64,000 nucleotides of DNA from Sphaeramia orbicularis (GCF_902148855.1 NC_043964.1:30800840-30864839), one strand, 5' to 3'; counted from the first letter of the stretch, positions 12,301 through 23,069 are shown. The notes: generated by a model from the letters alone, not told the origin. Program-made: numbers and translations.

Positions 12301-15300
12301 GTCCACATGGAACTAATATGGACAAAAATAGTGGGACACATCACAGAAGTAGAACTTTCCTTTACCACTGACTTGAAATAGTACTGTGAATAAAAATGTT
12401 GATGTCAGTTACAGTTATCACAATAAATGTCAAATCAGTATTTCTTTAAAGGAGCCGTATGTTGGATTGTGGCCAAAACTGGTACTGCAATCACATTCAA
12501 AATACTGTAGAGCGTGGTATCCCCTCCCCTCCCCCCAGACTAGGGGTTGTCAGATCCAGCATGAGCGTCTATTACAAGGAGCTACCATCGCAAGCAACGA
12601 GTTCTGCACCGGTATTTATACCAGGCCCGGTCTCTTCACCTGGTCCAGGAGCTGCGGTGTCTTCACTCGGGGCGTGAGAAGAGACCGCGGCCCAGCCCCA
12701 GGAGACTGTCTTCAAATTCTTCTCTGCTTTCAGTCATCTCCATGTTTCAAAAGCATCTCCTATACATACTCTTGTTTTGTTTCTCACTTTGTCACTATGT
12801 ATTTGAGAATAATAAGAGACCTTTTAGGTTTAGTAACGTCAGACATTCATGATCAGAAATGTTCCGGCCGCAGCTCAGCAGGAACTGGCAACCTGGATCC
12901 CCAAATGCTACTGACTTCGTGATTGGGAGATAGGTGATGAGCAGTGCATCAGACCAAGACACAAAATGACAACGTAAATATTATTTAAGGGCTAACACTT
13001 TGCTTTTCAAATACAAATATTCTGGCTGGACTACTACTGTCAGTGATATCAGTACTTGATATGAACATGATTTCTTGATGTCTGGTGACATTCAGGGCCA
13101 TTTTATGATTACTTGGAAAATAATTCTTACAAACAGCTCCTTTTTTTTTAAATTTAAAGGCTGATTTTTATTCTTGAGTGAAAGTTGAAGAAACCATGTG
13201 GTTACTTGTGGTTTGCGATGATTACATAAAGTTAAAACATGACAAATATTTTAGAAATCAGTTGGTGGAAAATTTTAAAACAATTATAAAAAAAGATACA
13301 GTGTTGAGTAAAATTAAGCAAAACCAGACCCTGGAGCGTTTTGTAATGCTTTAGATGACATTGGAAACACTGAGTCCCAATACATTTGTCCACAAAGCAT
13401 ATTTGTCTTGGAGATAAAAAGGTAGTAGATAGTAGAAGAAACTAAGTAGAAGACAAACACCACAAAAACCATATGATGAAACTGTACATCATGGAAAGAA
13501 ATATTGTACATTCCCATGTTTCACAGGAAGAAATCTCCTTCATGTGTGGGAAAAGTGGGGAAAACATAAAGTCACTAGACAAATGTAAAACATCCAGTAA
13601 GTCTAACATCATCTAAAGTGCCAATAATGTGGAGGAATGCCAAGGAAACTCAATAAAAAAGTTGACGTGTTTGCATGAATGTGCTGCTGTCAACAGAATG
13701 GAAAAGGAAAATGATAGTGTACTCATGTTTAGAATCACTTTGGTAGATACAGTAGGTGACCTGTGTCGTTTCCCTGGGGACATATTTTAAATGAGATATA
13801 AACATGAGATATAAATAGGATTGTGACATGACTAAAGGAGGAATTGTGTGTTCATCTGGACAAACAGGATGTTTAGTTCTTGGCGTGATGCCTTCACTTA
13901 ACTACTGTTTTGAGGCTCTACAAAATGGCTGTTCAATGTTTTCTTTTCATTTCCAGATCTTTTTGTTTATCTAATCTGAATTGAAATAGTGACTGTATGA
14001 GGACCTCTGAGTGACAGTTTTCTGTTATTCCTACAGAGAGACACATGCAGAGAATTGGGCGTTTGCTGCAGGCGTCCATGTTCCTGAACTACATGTGGCA
14101 GAAGATGAGAGTGGCAGGAGCCCCAGTCAGGTGAGACAACAGTCACGTACACAGTCTGTGGACGTTGACAGTAGATACTGTCTCACAACCCAAAAGTCTC
14201 ATTTAAGTCACACGTGAATGCCTGTCACCAGTGTAGCCATGACAACACTGCGGTTGTGTCTGACTCATGGGCATCAAGGAAGAAGGAAAGGCTGTGTGTT
14301 TGCTACTGAACAACATTCTTGGGCTTAAAGCAGACGTGTTGCCACATTAGTAAGTTTTTTGAGTGAATGTTTGACCATCTTAACAGGATATCTGATACCA
14401 CACCAGATATGCTGATACTTATTGCTGGTAACAAATGATGTGTGAACCAAAAACTCTGCCCAGTTTTGATATCTTTTGATGGAATCATTTGGTTTTATAC
14501 TCAATACATAATTACAGGGTTCCCGCAGGGTTTTAAAAAGTCTTAAAAGTATTTTACAAATCTGCATTTATGCCTCAAAAAAGTCTTTAAAAGGTGTTAA
14601 ATTTGATATGGTAGGTATTAAGTTATGCTGCCATAAACTTGATGGTTGTGTTCTGTTTAAATTTGTCTGTTAAATGTCCAAGCTGCAAAGAAAGTACTGT
14701 GCATTCCAGACTATTGCCCGCACCTGACTATAAGCCACACCCACCCCATCTCCAACGTCTCACCATTGATTCATTGATGCCAAGCTTACGTGCAGCAGCT
14801 CTGTTTCCTTCTTTGACAGCCGGATTGATCGTTAGCCCAGAAAACATAAATTAGCCGCATCATTTTTGAGCCGCGGGTTCACAGCATGGGGAAAAAAGTA
14901 GCAGCTTATAGGCCGGAAATTACGGTAACATTAATTGACTCAGTTCCACCCCTTCCAATCCGACAATTTATATTGAAATTAGGAACCAATTAATGGTAAC
15001 TTTGCAGCCCCCAGTGAGAAATGACTGAACGCTGGGAATCAAAGCATTGGAGTAAATAAATATATTTTCCTAAATTCTAGAAGTCACAAATTTTTGCCAG
15101 TATGGCTGTGAAATAGACATTAAATTCTGTTCTAAGTAGTCTTAAAAAGCTCTTAAATTTAACTGGTTGAAACCTGTAGGAACCCTGAATTAACATGACA
15201 ATACTACTTTATTAAATGTATTCCCTGTTGTTCTGTCATGTCTAGCATCAGCCAGGATGAAGAAATGGACACCACTCCTCTTGCACCGACACAGCCTTTC

Positions 15301-15636
15301 TTCACGATCGACAAGGAGAGGGGCAAAGGAAGTGGAGGAGAGGAGAGACCAGACGACAGGGATGACAGTGGCAGTGAAGAAGATGAAGATCCAAACTGCT
15401 CGGTCGAGGATGACCAAGAGGGCGACGATGAGGTCAGTGTCACCAAGAAAGCCTCGGCGAATGAGCGAGTAGAAAACGGAGAGAGCACCCAAACAAATGG
15501 CAATCATCAGTCAGAAAGTGAGGACAGTTGTGAAGAGGAAGAGCCGGAGGAAGACCAGATGGATCTAACGACAGAAAGAGGGGTGAAATGTTTCCCAGCC
15601 CCTTCCAGCCCTCAGAGTCAGACTATTGCCAGCTGA
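362..15636 (+). CDS. tbl3: Tbl3, WD-repeat U3 snoRNP component (UTP13 family), 23 exons
   Basis: The spliced product is 936 aa and aligns throughout with vertebrate TBL3. Exons: 362-393, 518-569, 655-750, 974-1021, 1152-1293, 1400-1484, 1959-2129, 2239-2314, 2473-2569, 3167-3387, 3475-3616, 4571-4629, 4797-4903, 5005-5140, 7517-7756, 7950-8020, 8132-8288, 8547-8605, 10435-10538, 11803-11874, 12123-12281, 14037-14130, 15246-15636. All introns are GT-AG and all phases agree. Residues about 30-640 are tandem WD repeats (for example GSQDCTVKVWDL, GSQDRTAKLWSL, GSDGLVKLWTI). Residues 645-807 match the helical Utp13 C-terminal domain. The family acts in the nucleolar small-subunit processome on pre-18S rRNA. 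The last exon adds an acidic tail of about 130 residues rich in Glu, Asp and Ser, so the protein is longer than human TBL3 (about 808 aa). Intron 19 (10539-11802) shows no recognisable element; introns 9, 11, 14, 18, 21 and 22 carry repeats listed separately. Confidence 0.97.
2600..2820. repeat. Interspersed repeat fragment in tbl3 intron 9
   Basis: Part of this stretch is recognisably repeated at about 45150-45380 in tom1l2 intron 4. Shared words include CATTTGGAGGTG, TGGGACACATA and ATGTCCACATT in the same order, with a TCCAATCACA word upstream in both. Neither copy has clear terminal repeats. The class is not recognised. Confidence 0.6.
3790..4330 (+). mobile_element. Degenerate Tc1/mariner 3' fragment in tbl3 intron 11
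   Basis: Translation of 3915-3990 gives FPDLNPPENVRIVIKRKI. This is a decayed form of the Tc1 transposase motif SPDLNPIENLW, which holds the second and third catalytic acidic residues of the DDE domain. The AT-rich sequence that follows, including CAAATAAATGTTCTAA and TTGGAATTTGAGAGAAAT, resembles the 3' part of common fish Tc1-like elements. The transposase 5' half and clear terminal inverted repeats are missing. It is an old, immobile remnant. Confidence 0.6.
5880..6619 (-). mobile_element. 5'-truncated L2-type LINE 3' end
   Basis: Read on the minus strand, 6510-6600 encodes QHHAPRLWNSLPGNLRTAEN, typical of the C-terminal end of L2-clade reverse-transcriptase ORFs. The copy then runs through a long GC-rich untranslated part (about 6000-6260). 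It ends in the tail word AAAAGTGCTATATAAAT at about 5890-5906, which recurs in the LINE at 24304-25400. A (CA)n stretch lies at 5967-5992. The 5' side is cut by the hAT end at 6620. Confidence 0.65.
6314..6480. repeat. 82-bp direct tandem repeat inside the LINE copy
   Basis: The word GCATTGATTAAAAGAAT at 6314 recurs in near-identical form at 6396 and begins a third time at 6478, a spacing of 82 bp each time. The units differ by scattered substitutions. This gives two complete units plus the start of a third within the LINE untranslated region. Confidence 0.7.
6620..7080 (-). mobile_element. hAT transposon remnant with BED zinc finger ORF
   Basis: The left edge TAGGGGTGTAACGGTACA is a familiar fish hAT terminus. 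A 97-codon minus-strand ORF (6983-6690) encodes a BED-type finger: SPIWEHFGF, then VCWHG, then SNFVTHLKRHHP. The second zinc-ligand Cys of the expected C-x-x-C appears as Gly. The rest of the transposase is absent and no matching right terminus is seen, so the copy is partial and inactive. It abuts the LINE at 5880-6619, suggesting insertion into it. Confidence 0.65.
8782..9369. mobile_element. Non-autonomous hAT-like element in tbl3 intron 18
   Basis: The segment begins AAGGTTATTATCGTT and ends AACTATTATAACCTT, which are imperfect inverted repeats. Inner flanks are dense in AACTAAAAC-type words. The middle (about 9125-9195) translates as KVGRKQQSPVLDLFEYDSEE, matching the start of a hAT BED-finger transposase with the usual Trp replaced by Leu. 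This points to an internal deletion derivative of an autonomous hAT. Target-site duplications are unclear: (CA)n precedes and (AAT)n follows. Confidence 0.65.
12446..13145. mobile_element. Unclassified TIR element (MITE-like) in tbl3 intron 21
   Basis: The left edge TTTAAAGGAGCCGTATGTTG and the right edge TTACAAACAGCTCCTTT form imperfect inverted repeats around about 700 bp. The left border, including ATTGTGGCCAAAACTGGTAC, resembles a widespread fish repeat. No transposase ORF is recognisable. The superfamily cannot be assigned. Confidence 0.5.
14515..15187. mobile_element. TIR element with 5-bp target duplication (hAT5-like) in tbl3 intron 22
   Basis: It starts CAGGGTTCCCGCAGG and ends CCTGTAGGAACCCTG, 15-bp inverted repeats with two mismatches. 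It is flanked on both sides by AATTA, a 5-bp target-site duplication. Subterminal TTAAAAAGTCTTAAAA words occur at both ends. The element has no transposase and contains a second nested element at 14695-14927. It belongs to the same broad family as 46521-47696. Confidence 0.75.
14695..14927. mobile_element. Nested short TIR element
   Basis: The edges TACTGTGCATTCCAGACTAT and ATAGGCCGGAAATTACGGTA are degenerate inverted repeats of the vertebrate TACCGTAATTTCCGG type. ACTATAAGCC and GGCTTAT-like words lie inside each end. It sits within the element at 14515-15187 and so inserted later. Confidence 0.5.
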
Positions 15637-16112
15637 CGGGGATACAGATTACTTAACCCTGCTGTAAAAAGCTGAGGAGATGTACTTATCATGGACTGCC
15701 ATCTTCAACTTCTTGCTAAATGTGTGACTGTGCAAACAAAGAGGCAGGTGTGAGATAGTCACACAGATAATAAGCCTCTGTATGCGTTCACTTTTCCACA
15801 GCCAAGTTAAAAATAATTCCAGTTTTATGCCAACATCTGAACTGTACAGTTTATTCAAAGTTTAGGCAGAATCTGAAAAGGCCACCCTGGTTTCTTCAGG
15901 CAAAATGGAATGAAAAGCAGATGGAGAGATGAAAAAAGAAAGAAAGACTGCATAAATATTTGTGGCATTTAACCAGGACTTTCCTCCTTCACAGGAACAA
16001 ACCATTGTCTAGTCCTGTAATGTGTAGTCCTGATCTACCGGCTTGACCACAGCAGCACAAAAGGCCCTTTATGTAACGCTGGATTTTATGTCATGACTAC
16101 AAATGTTTATAA

Positions 16113-16118
16113 AATAAA
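16113..16118 (+). terminator. tbl3 polyadenylation signal
   Basis: The canonical hexamer AATAAA lies 477 bp after the tbl3 stop codon. It is the first strong candidate downstream, giving a 3' UTR of about 0.5 kb. The sequence from there to 17161 shows nothing recognisable and is treated as intergenic. Confidence 0.6.
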
Positions 16119-17161
16119 TCAATTTTTTTGTGATTTTAAATGAGTTTTATTATTTTGATTGTACATTAAGTTAAGTAAGTAAATGACTTTCAAATTATTT
16201 TGACATTTAACAAGCAGCAGTGTTTAAGATAAAATTTCTTATGGTGACACTCATTGCTCAGTTGAAACATGGTAAAATAATCACTTTGACCTTTTCTCTG
16301 TAGTTCAGTAGATCTTAATGCGACTCATTGTGACAAACTGTCTTTGTTCACTAAAATCATTGTTATAGACTTAAAGGTTGTATAAACTGATGACAGATTA
16401 CAGACCTATTGAAATATATAGGATATAACTAATACACAGAGGGATTTTCTATTGTTTGTTTATATAAAACTGATTATTTGAGGCAGCATTTTGTCTTTAT
16501 TGTTAAGTGTCATTTGATATGAGAATAAAAGAGTCCCTGTTATGTCAAACTCACTCAGGCTTAGAGATAGTTGTCTAACATCAGATTACGCAAATATGAC
16601 AAACTGGACAGGTTTTAAATATATTTGTGAGTTGAGAGGAGATTGCTTTGATCCTATCAGTTCATTTAAGGGGATCAGATTGCCTATAAAAATGGCTAAA
16701 TTTAGCTCTAAATGTGTGGAACGATGTGTGGTTATGAAACATGCAAAAATGAGTTAATGTGTAACCAATACCCAAATACCCAGAAATCCTAACCACACTG
16801 TACATCAAACTATACATTAAGTGTAAATTACACACATCTCATCCTGTACAAAGAGTTTACTGTAAACATACTCTTCCAACAAATTAGAATAGCTTACACT
16901 CACTGACATTCAGACAAACATGAGCTTTTGTTGCAGTCATTATAAGGACTCAGCTCTTATCCAGTTGACCTCTGCACACAGTCAAAATGCATATAAGGCA
17001 CAACACAAGGTTTCCAGTATGGAAAATAACAGATCATTGAAAACAGGTGATATTAAATGCATCCATATCAATCATCTGCTTATACATGTTACATGTCTGA
17101 TTACATTTGGCTGATTGTAGTGAAGCTGTAAACAGGTTTTGTACATTGTACATTTTACTTC

Positions 17162-17715
17162 TAACCCATAAAGACCCAAACATCCACCAGTGTCCAAAGT
17201 CTTTTACTGATCTTGATCCTGATGTTTAATACCTGTTGATCCACTAATCCTATAAATACATGTAAATGATTGGTGTAAAATGGAGCTTGTCATTTTTTCA
17301 TGGTCATCAGATATGACCCATTTGAATGTTCAGGGGCTCAGTAGTTACCATGGAAACACTGTCATCTTCTACAATATTCCTTCACTAGTAAAACCCATGG
17401 AGTTTGATAAATGACAGCAGATGGAGACACTTGTTTTCTGTTCAGTTAATGATATATTTTGTTGAAAAAGTAACTTTTTTCTGCAGTTTTCTCTGTTTTT
17501 GATATAATAACCCTTAACTTTAATCTGAGCTATTATGAACATCTACATGATCAGTAAATTAAATATGACAAAACACATGATTTTCATTGAAACAATGCAA
17601 AATACAGAGGATAATATTGCAATAAATGGTGATAAATCACTTCAGAAAGGGTACATTTAGAAGAAAAAAACATATGGGAACAGCCACAAAAGTACCACTG
17701 GGTCTTTATGGGTTA
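17162..17715. mobile_element. piggyBac-like MITE
   Basis: Perfect 17-bp inverted repeats TAACCCATAAAGACCCA bound 554 bp. The right end is followed by TTAA as GGG-TTAA; the left reads CTAA-CCC, consistent with one mutation in a TTAA target duplication. CCC/GGG tips next to TTAA are the piggyBac signature. There is no transposase ORF. Confidence 0.75.
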
Positions 17716-17948
17716 AGGAATCTCTGTTCAAAGATTTGGTAAATATCAACATGACTGAGTCACAATTCTATCAACAGAACTTCATTAAATAAGTGATGTG
17801 AAATTAAAGCATCAACACAAAAATTTAAATAAATATCACAAAAGATCCTTGAAAACAAACATTTATAATCCATTCCATCAGCAGTTGTCTTCACTATGCA
17901 TGTTTCTAACTATTACTATGACTATTTTGTACATAATGCACTAATTTG

Positions 17949-17954
17949 TTTTAA
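17949..17954 (-). terminator. Possible noxo1 polyadenylation signal (ATTAAA)
   Basis: On the minus strand this reads ATTAAA, the commonest variant hexamer, 200 bp past the noxo1 stop. No AATAAA is nearer. It is a weak positional prediction. Confidence 0.35.
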
Positions 17955-18153
17955 TTTCATTTTCTATTTTGAGATAAAAGACATGAATTTTCCATGGAGG
18001 ATAAATTTCATCTCATCATCGGACAGGATCATTATCATGTTCCACACATATCTCAAGCATTCAGTAACAGTAACTCGCATGTCATCGTTGTCTTTTCAGC
18101 CTAAATCCAAAGAACAGATGGGCTCCAGTGGCTGAGGTCATTTAAAAGACGTC

Positions 18154-19439
18154 TCAGCGGCTCAGGATCTCTGCTTCTGTCGGTGACCGACTTCCTTTGG
18201 CTAAATTCTTGCGGGTGATAGTGGAGCAGCGGGTGAGGATCTCCTGAGCTTGTGGTCTGGGTGGCACTTTTGGTGTTCCAGGAGTTTTGTAGAGGTTAGG
18301 ATCAGAAACACTTGGCATCAGCCTTCCATCTGGGCCGTTTGTCGGGCTGAGGTGATTGCTTCTTGGTGGTGGAGGTGTGCGACTGAGGCGCATCCGATCA
18401 TCTGTGACGTTCAGGTTGAGGGACGAGCTCCCCGAGGAGGTACTCAGGTCATCGCTGAAGCTGAAGTCGGTGCTGTCACTGTCAAAGCTCGACTGTCTGT
18501 ATGAGTTCAGGCTCCTCTCGTGCTGCTCCTCCTCTCCATCCATCTCCACTGTGATCATGGGTGGAGGGGCGTAGTTTGCAGCAGCAGTGGTCGTGGTGGT
18601 GTCAGTGTTGGTAACAGGGGTAATGACGCGTGGTGAAGGAGGTCGGTCGGACAGGATGTTCAGAGATCTTGACTTGTGTTTGCTGTCTGGCTGCAGCTGA
18701 CGAGGTGTGGAGGGGCTGGGGGTAGGAATGACCAGCAGGTTGCCTTGGGAACGGCTGAGCTGGTGGGTCTGTGTCAGGCTCTGAGAGGGAATCTGGAGCG
18801 AGGAGCTGGGACGCTCTTGAAGGTGGGGTGTCATACGGATATGAGGGTAGTTGTAGGGCTTCAGGAACATGGATGGAACATAACCTGCTTTACCATTGTA
18901 TCTGTAAAACACAAAGACAAGAATGTAAAGCAATGAACGGTTAATCCTGTGGTACTTTAACTCCACAAGGCAATTACAAACAAATGTGTCTAGTCAGAGG
19001 AGCTGAATACCTGATGAGCCACCAGCCGTTGTCAGACTTCTGCAGGACTTCCACCACCGCACCCATGTTTACAGTCATCTCATCCCCCTTGGTAGCTTTG
19101 TAGTTCTTTATTGCAGTATACATTGTTCCTGAAGATGGAAAACACAAATTAAAAAGTGTCACATTCAGTATCTGTATCTTGGTAGTAACAAGTAACCTAT
19201 GCAAAACCTCAGAGCAATCATTACAATAAACTCTGCAATAACCAAACACATGTTATTACATGTGGTTGGTTATTGCAATGAACAATGTGCAATAATGAAA
19301 AACCACCAATGTGCAATAATCATAATCAACAATGTGTAATAATCAATAATAATCAATCATCAACAATGTGCAATAATTACTGTACTTCCTCTGCACCAAA
19401 TAGGTATGAATGTGTGACTTGACTGAATGGGAGAGGGGC

Positions 19440-19487
<48 letters not shown>

Positions 19488-22400
19488 GGGGTTTACTGTT
19501 TTTTTACTCTTTAATACTGATTTTCTCATTTGTAGTAGAGTTAACTTTTTGTATATTTCAGAAGTTTTTGTAGTACTTTAGTAGTAAATGGAAAAAATTA
19601 TTAGACCACCCCTTGTTTTCTTCAATGTCTTGTTTATCGTAATGCCTGGTACAACTAAAGGTACATTTGTTTGGACAAATATAATGATAACAACAAAAAT
19701 AGCTCAAAAGAGTTTAATTTCAGAGTGGATATCTAGACATTTTCCATGTTTTCTTGATAATAATCAAAATCACTTAAGTTCTTACGTCAATAGCTATGCC
19801 ATTGTACTGCTTTTAGGCATTCCATGTTTTCTTTTCCATCTGTTTTAGTCACATGATAGACACAGGAGTTAGTATTTAATTGCATAACCATTGTTTTTGA
19901 TGACTCATGATGACCTAAAATTTTTCTGTGACTATTTAATATTTTATCTTGTAGCTTTCGTGCATTGCTTACATTTTTCAGTATTTTGAGTGGTATTTTA
20001 TACAGCCCTTTTTGCACTAATTGTTTTTGCTGCTAAACAGAAAAGAGCTGTTAAACAAATTTTCATAGTTCCTGTGACTGACAATAAAGATCTATTCTAT
20101 TCTATTCTATTCTATTCTATTCTATTCTATTCTATTCTATTCTATTCTATTCATATATTTTCATTTCAAATTGCATATTTCCTTTTTTTTACTCTACAAG
20201 TACTATCCCTATAATGTGCATCAGAATTTCATTGTCTATGCTCTGTGCATACAATGACAATAAAAAAAAAACCTTGATTCTTGAATGTTAAAAAAAACTT
20301 GATGTGTAAATAAATACATGTGTCCATCCTTTTGCACCTGAAAGTGAACGCAAACTATATTAAAGCATGTACCTCTTTCAGGAATTCCATCTATTTCATC
20401 CTCTTCCCCCTCCTCCTCCTCATCTTCTAGTTTGTCCAGATAAGGTGCAGGGAACCAGGCCATGCGTTTTTCTTCATTCTCCACGAGCCACCACCCTGAA
20501 AAAACACAAGCTCATATTACAACATGTCTTGGATGATAATAAAAGGCCTATGACAAGTGTTGAAATGATACTGCAGTTGTTTCCTTACCTGCTTTGTCTT
20601 TGATGAGTACGTCTAGTTTTTCATCCAGCGCCACTTTGAAAGGTTTATTCTTGGTGCATTTGGTCTCATAGGGGGCCACACACCGGTATGTCTCAGTGAC
20701 AAACGGCTGGGTCACATTGCCACCGTTGCCGTGTCCTGTGTTGCTCTTAAGCTCATCATCAGATGGCATGATCATGATGCTGGAAATAAGAGACACAGGT
20801 TAGTTTTAGGGGTAAATATTCCACATAAAAGCAGTTAAGACATTCATTAAGTATTCATTGCCTCTTTTTATGCAGATTTTATTAAGCACAAGTCCATGGA
20901 AAAAGCAAAGAGATATGACTTTTTATATTAAAACTCTGACACAGCATAAGTTATATCTGAAAACTAATGCCCTTCATTGTTTTGTCTTATTATGGATGGG
21001 ATTTTCTCCTGTTTTTCTTCATCTCTTATGCAAATGCAGCTTTTAAAAGGTTTGGGATCTTTTTGTCCTTAAGTATAAATTTGGCTAAAAACATAAAACT
21101 GCAAATATTAATGTAGAATGTAAATTAGCATTCTTTTTTTTCCTCTTAAATTGGATGATAATTTATTTTATTAATGTTTCAAATGATTAATTCTCTTTAT
21201 TTTCATATTAAAAACCTCACATTAAAATTCTAACTCATTACTACAGACACTTTCATTTATTATCATGTTGTTCCAGTCTGTTTGAGCAGGAATTTAATAT
21301 CAAATGTCTAGTTAAAGAGCTGCAACTCCTGAATATTAAAAGTAAAGGTTAATTAAAATACATTGGAATCTGTAGAAAAAAGTCCACTAAAGTTTATTGT
21401 GTGTTCTCACCTGTTTTGGGAAAACTCTGGTTGGAGGTCCTGGTCCTTTGGGTGGAAGAACTGGATGAGGTCTGCAGACTGGGTGACCCTGGTGTCACAG
21501 CTCAGCAGTTCATTACAGTATCTCTGCAAACTCTTGAGGCGCTCTAGAGACTTGGTGGGGCCCCTTTTTCTGAGCGCCGCGCTTTGCCTTTTGTCTGGAA
21601 ATGTCGAAGGAGACATGTTCAGCTTAAAATGCGCAACAATAGAGGGGCATTTGATCCATGCAGCTACAGTAATAACAGTCTTAGATGACAAACACTTACC
21701 TCGAAATATGGGGATTATTCTGTCAGATTTCTTTAGTTTATTTGAAGGAGGGAACGCTTTCTTCAGTTTTTTCTGAGAAAGTAAATGTTACTCACTGTTA
21801 TTAAAACCAGTTAATATGGTACATGTTGCAACCAGGACTTAATAAGGTAGAATTTGAGCCAGTAGTGACCAGTTTTAACATGACAGCCAGACTTATGGTT
21901 TAAATCTATGATAGAAGCCACTTCTTATGAGGGTATGCTGTGGTCAAGAAGGTTGGAGAACCAGCTTGCAACCAAAGGATTACTGGTTTTATTCCCTGGG
22001 CTGACAGAGAAATTGTTGAATGAAATTGTATCCTTGAGTAACGCACTTAGCCCGTTTGTTTGTTCTCATGCACATAACATGGCAATCCGCTGCTACCAGT
22101 CTGCAGAGTGTGGTGTGTTCCTGCATGTTCAGCTAGTCATGGGTTAAATGCAGAGGTTCAATTTCAAAGTGTGTTGCATGTATAATACATGTATTTTACA
22201 TGCAACATGATATTATATATATATGGATATATTCATAATATAATACCTGAATAAAACAAGGGAGATTTGGCAAAACTTTATGGCATAAAGTCATAATACA
22301 TAATATAACACAAGACTGTAATACATAACACATAAGAAAAGACTGTAAAAGAATGGAATTTATCATTTTTTTCATGGTACTGGTGTCTGTGGACTTTTAT

Positions 22401-22985
22401 ATTTTATTTCTATTTCCCTTTTTATTATTTTCCCTCCTTGCCTTTAATTTATGTTTGTTTGGGAAACCAACTATTGTGTGGGTTTGTGTTCTTATGTCAT
22501 TTTTGTAAAGTGCCGTGTGTCTGTGTACAGTAATTCAATAAAAATGTCTAAAAAAAATGTATTAAAAACTATAAAACGTACTCTACTCCAAACTAAACCA
22601 AACTAAACCAAACTAAACTAAACTAAAATAAAATAAAATAAAATAAAATAAAATAAAATAAAATAAAATAAAATAAAATAAAATAAAATAAAATAAAATA
22701 AAATTCAATTCAGTTCAATTCAATTCAATACATTATCCTCATACTCACATGCATTTTCTGGAAGTCCCCCAAACTTCTGTAAACCACTATGTCATTCTGG
22801 TCCGACCACAGCACGGAGACAATGTACATCTAAACGAAACAAGTTTCAGTCTCACATTACACTGGAATTTGCATTAAAACATTCGTCCAGAACAGGAGAA
22901 AATGGTCCTTGTGCCTTACTTTGCGCTTCTCCTTGTGCATGACTCCAACCAGACGGACACTTAGGGGATACCGCTGGGCCTCCAT
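18154..22985 (-). CDS. noxo1: Noxo1, NADPH oxidase organizer, 8 exons
   Basis: Exons in transcript order: 22985-22920, 22829-22749, 21772-21700, 21594-21411, 20779-20589, 20495-20373, 19128-19011, 18901-18154. Phases close to 527 aa. Residues 1-135 are a PX domain ([20 protein letters not shown], then [21 protein letters not shown]) that binds phosphoinositides. SH3-A is at about 166-223 (YRCVAPYE to GWWLVEN to [10 protein letters not shown]). SH3-B is at about 243-297 ([16 protein letters not shown] to GWWLIR to [11 protein letters not shown]). Near the C-terminus VPPRPQ and the following [11 protein letters not shown] match the NOXO1 proline-rich region that contacts NOXA1. The tandem SH3s are expected to bind p22phox (CYBA) and assemble NOX1. 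There is no polybasic autoinhibitory region as in p47phox. The Ser/Pro-rich stretch of about 200 residues between SH3-B and the tail makes it longer than human NOXO1 (about 376 aa). It converges on tbl3, as in human. The teleost a/b paralogue status cannot be told here. Confidence 0.94.
19444..19491. repeat. (GT)n microsatellite joined to a run of 21 G
   Basis: About 13 GT units run straight into an uninterrupted guanine run at 19471-19491, in noxo1 intron 6. Length should be unstable and the run is prone to sequencing error. Confidence 0.9.
20091..20152. repeat. (TATTC)n microsatellite behind a retroposon tail
   Basis: About 12 pentamer units follow GACAATAAAGAT. The combination of (CA)ATGACAATAAA and a TTCTA array is repeated at 33565-33626. 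A third ACAATGACAATAAA occurs at about 20251-20264. These look like 3' ends of non-LTR retroposons. Confidence 0.8.
21925..22150 (+). mobile_element. Degenerate tRNA-derived SINE in noxo1 intron 2
   Basis: The words GGTTGGAGAACCAGC, GCAACCAAAGG, TACTGGTTTTATTCCC (a decayed B box, GGTTCGANNCC) and TCCTTGAGTAACGCACTTA occur in the order found in fish SINEs with tRNA-like heads. A poly-A tail and flanking duplications are not obvious. Confidence 0.5.
22589..22730. repeat. Compound microsatellite (AAACY)n-(AAAAT)n-(CAATT)n
   Basis: Three related 5-mer arrays follow one another. The central AAAAT array (about 22625-22704) has roughly 16 units. The array ends about 20 bp before noxo1 exon 2. Confidence 0.9.
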
Positions 22986-23069
22986 GTTTTATTTCAGACA
23001 CAGGATGATCAGATTGTTGTTGAAAACTCCTGCTGTGAGCTCTGATGGAGGTCAGTGTGCTTTGCACCG

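Noticed and set aside
15190-15507. Minus-strand ORFs of about 100 codons opposite the last tbl3 exon
   Set aside because: They are antisense shadows of the acidic low-complexity coding exon; no splice sites or homology support them.
18250-18936. Plus-strand ORFs opposite the last noxo1 exon
   Set aside because: Antisense shadows of a long coding exon with biased codons.
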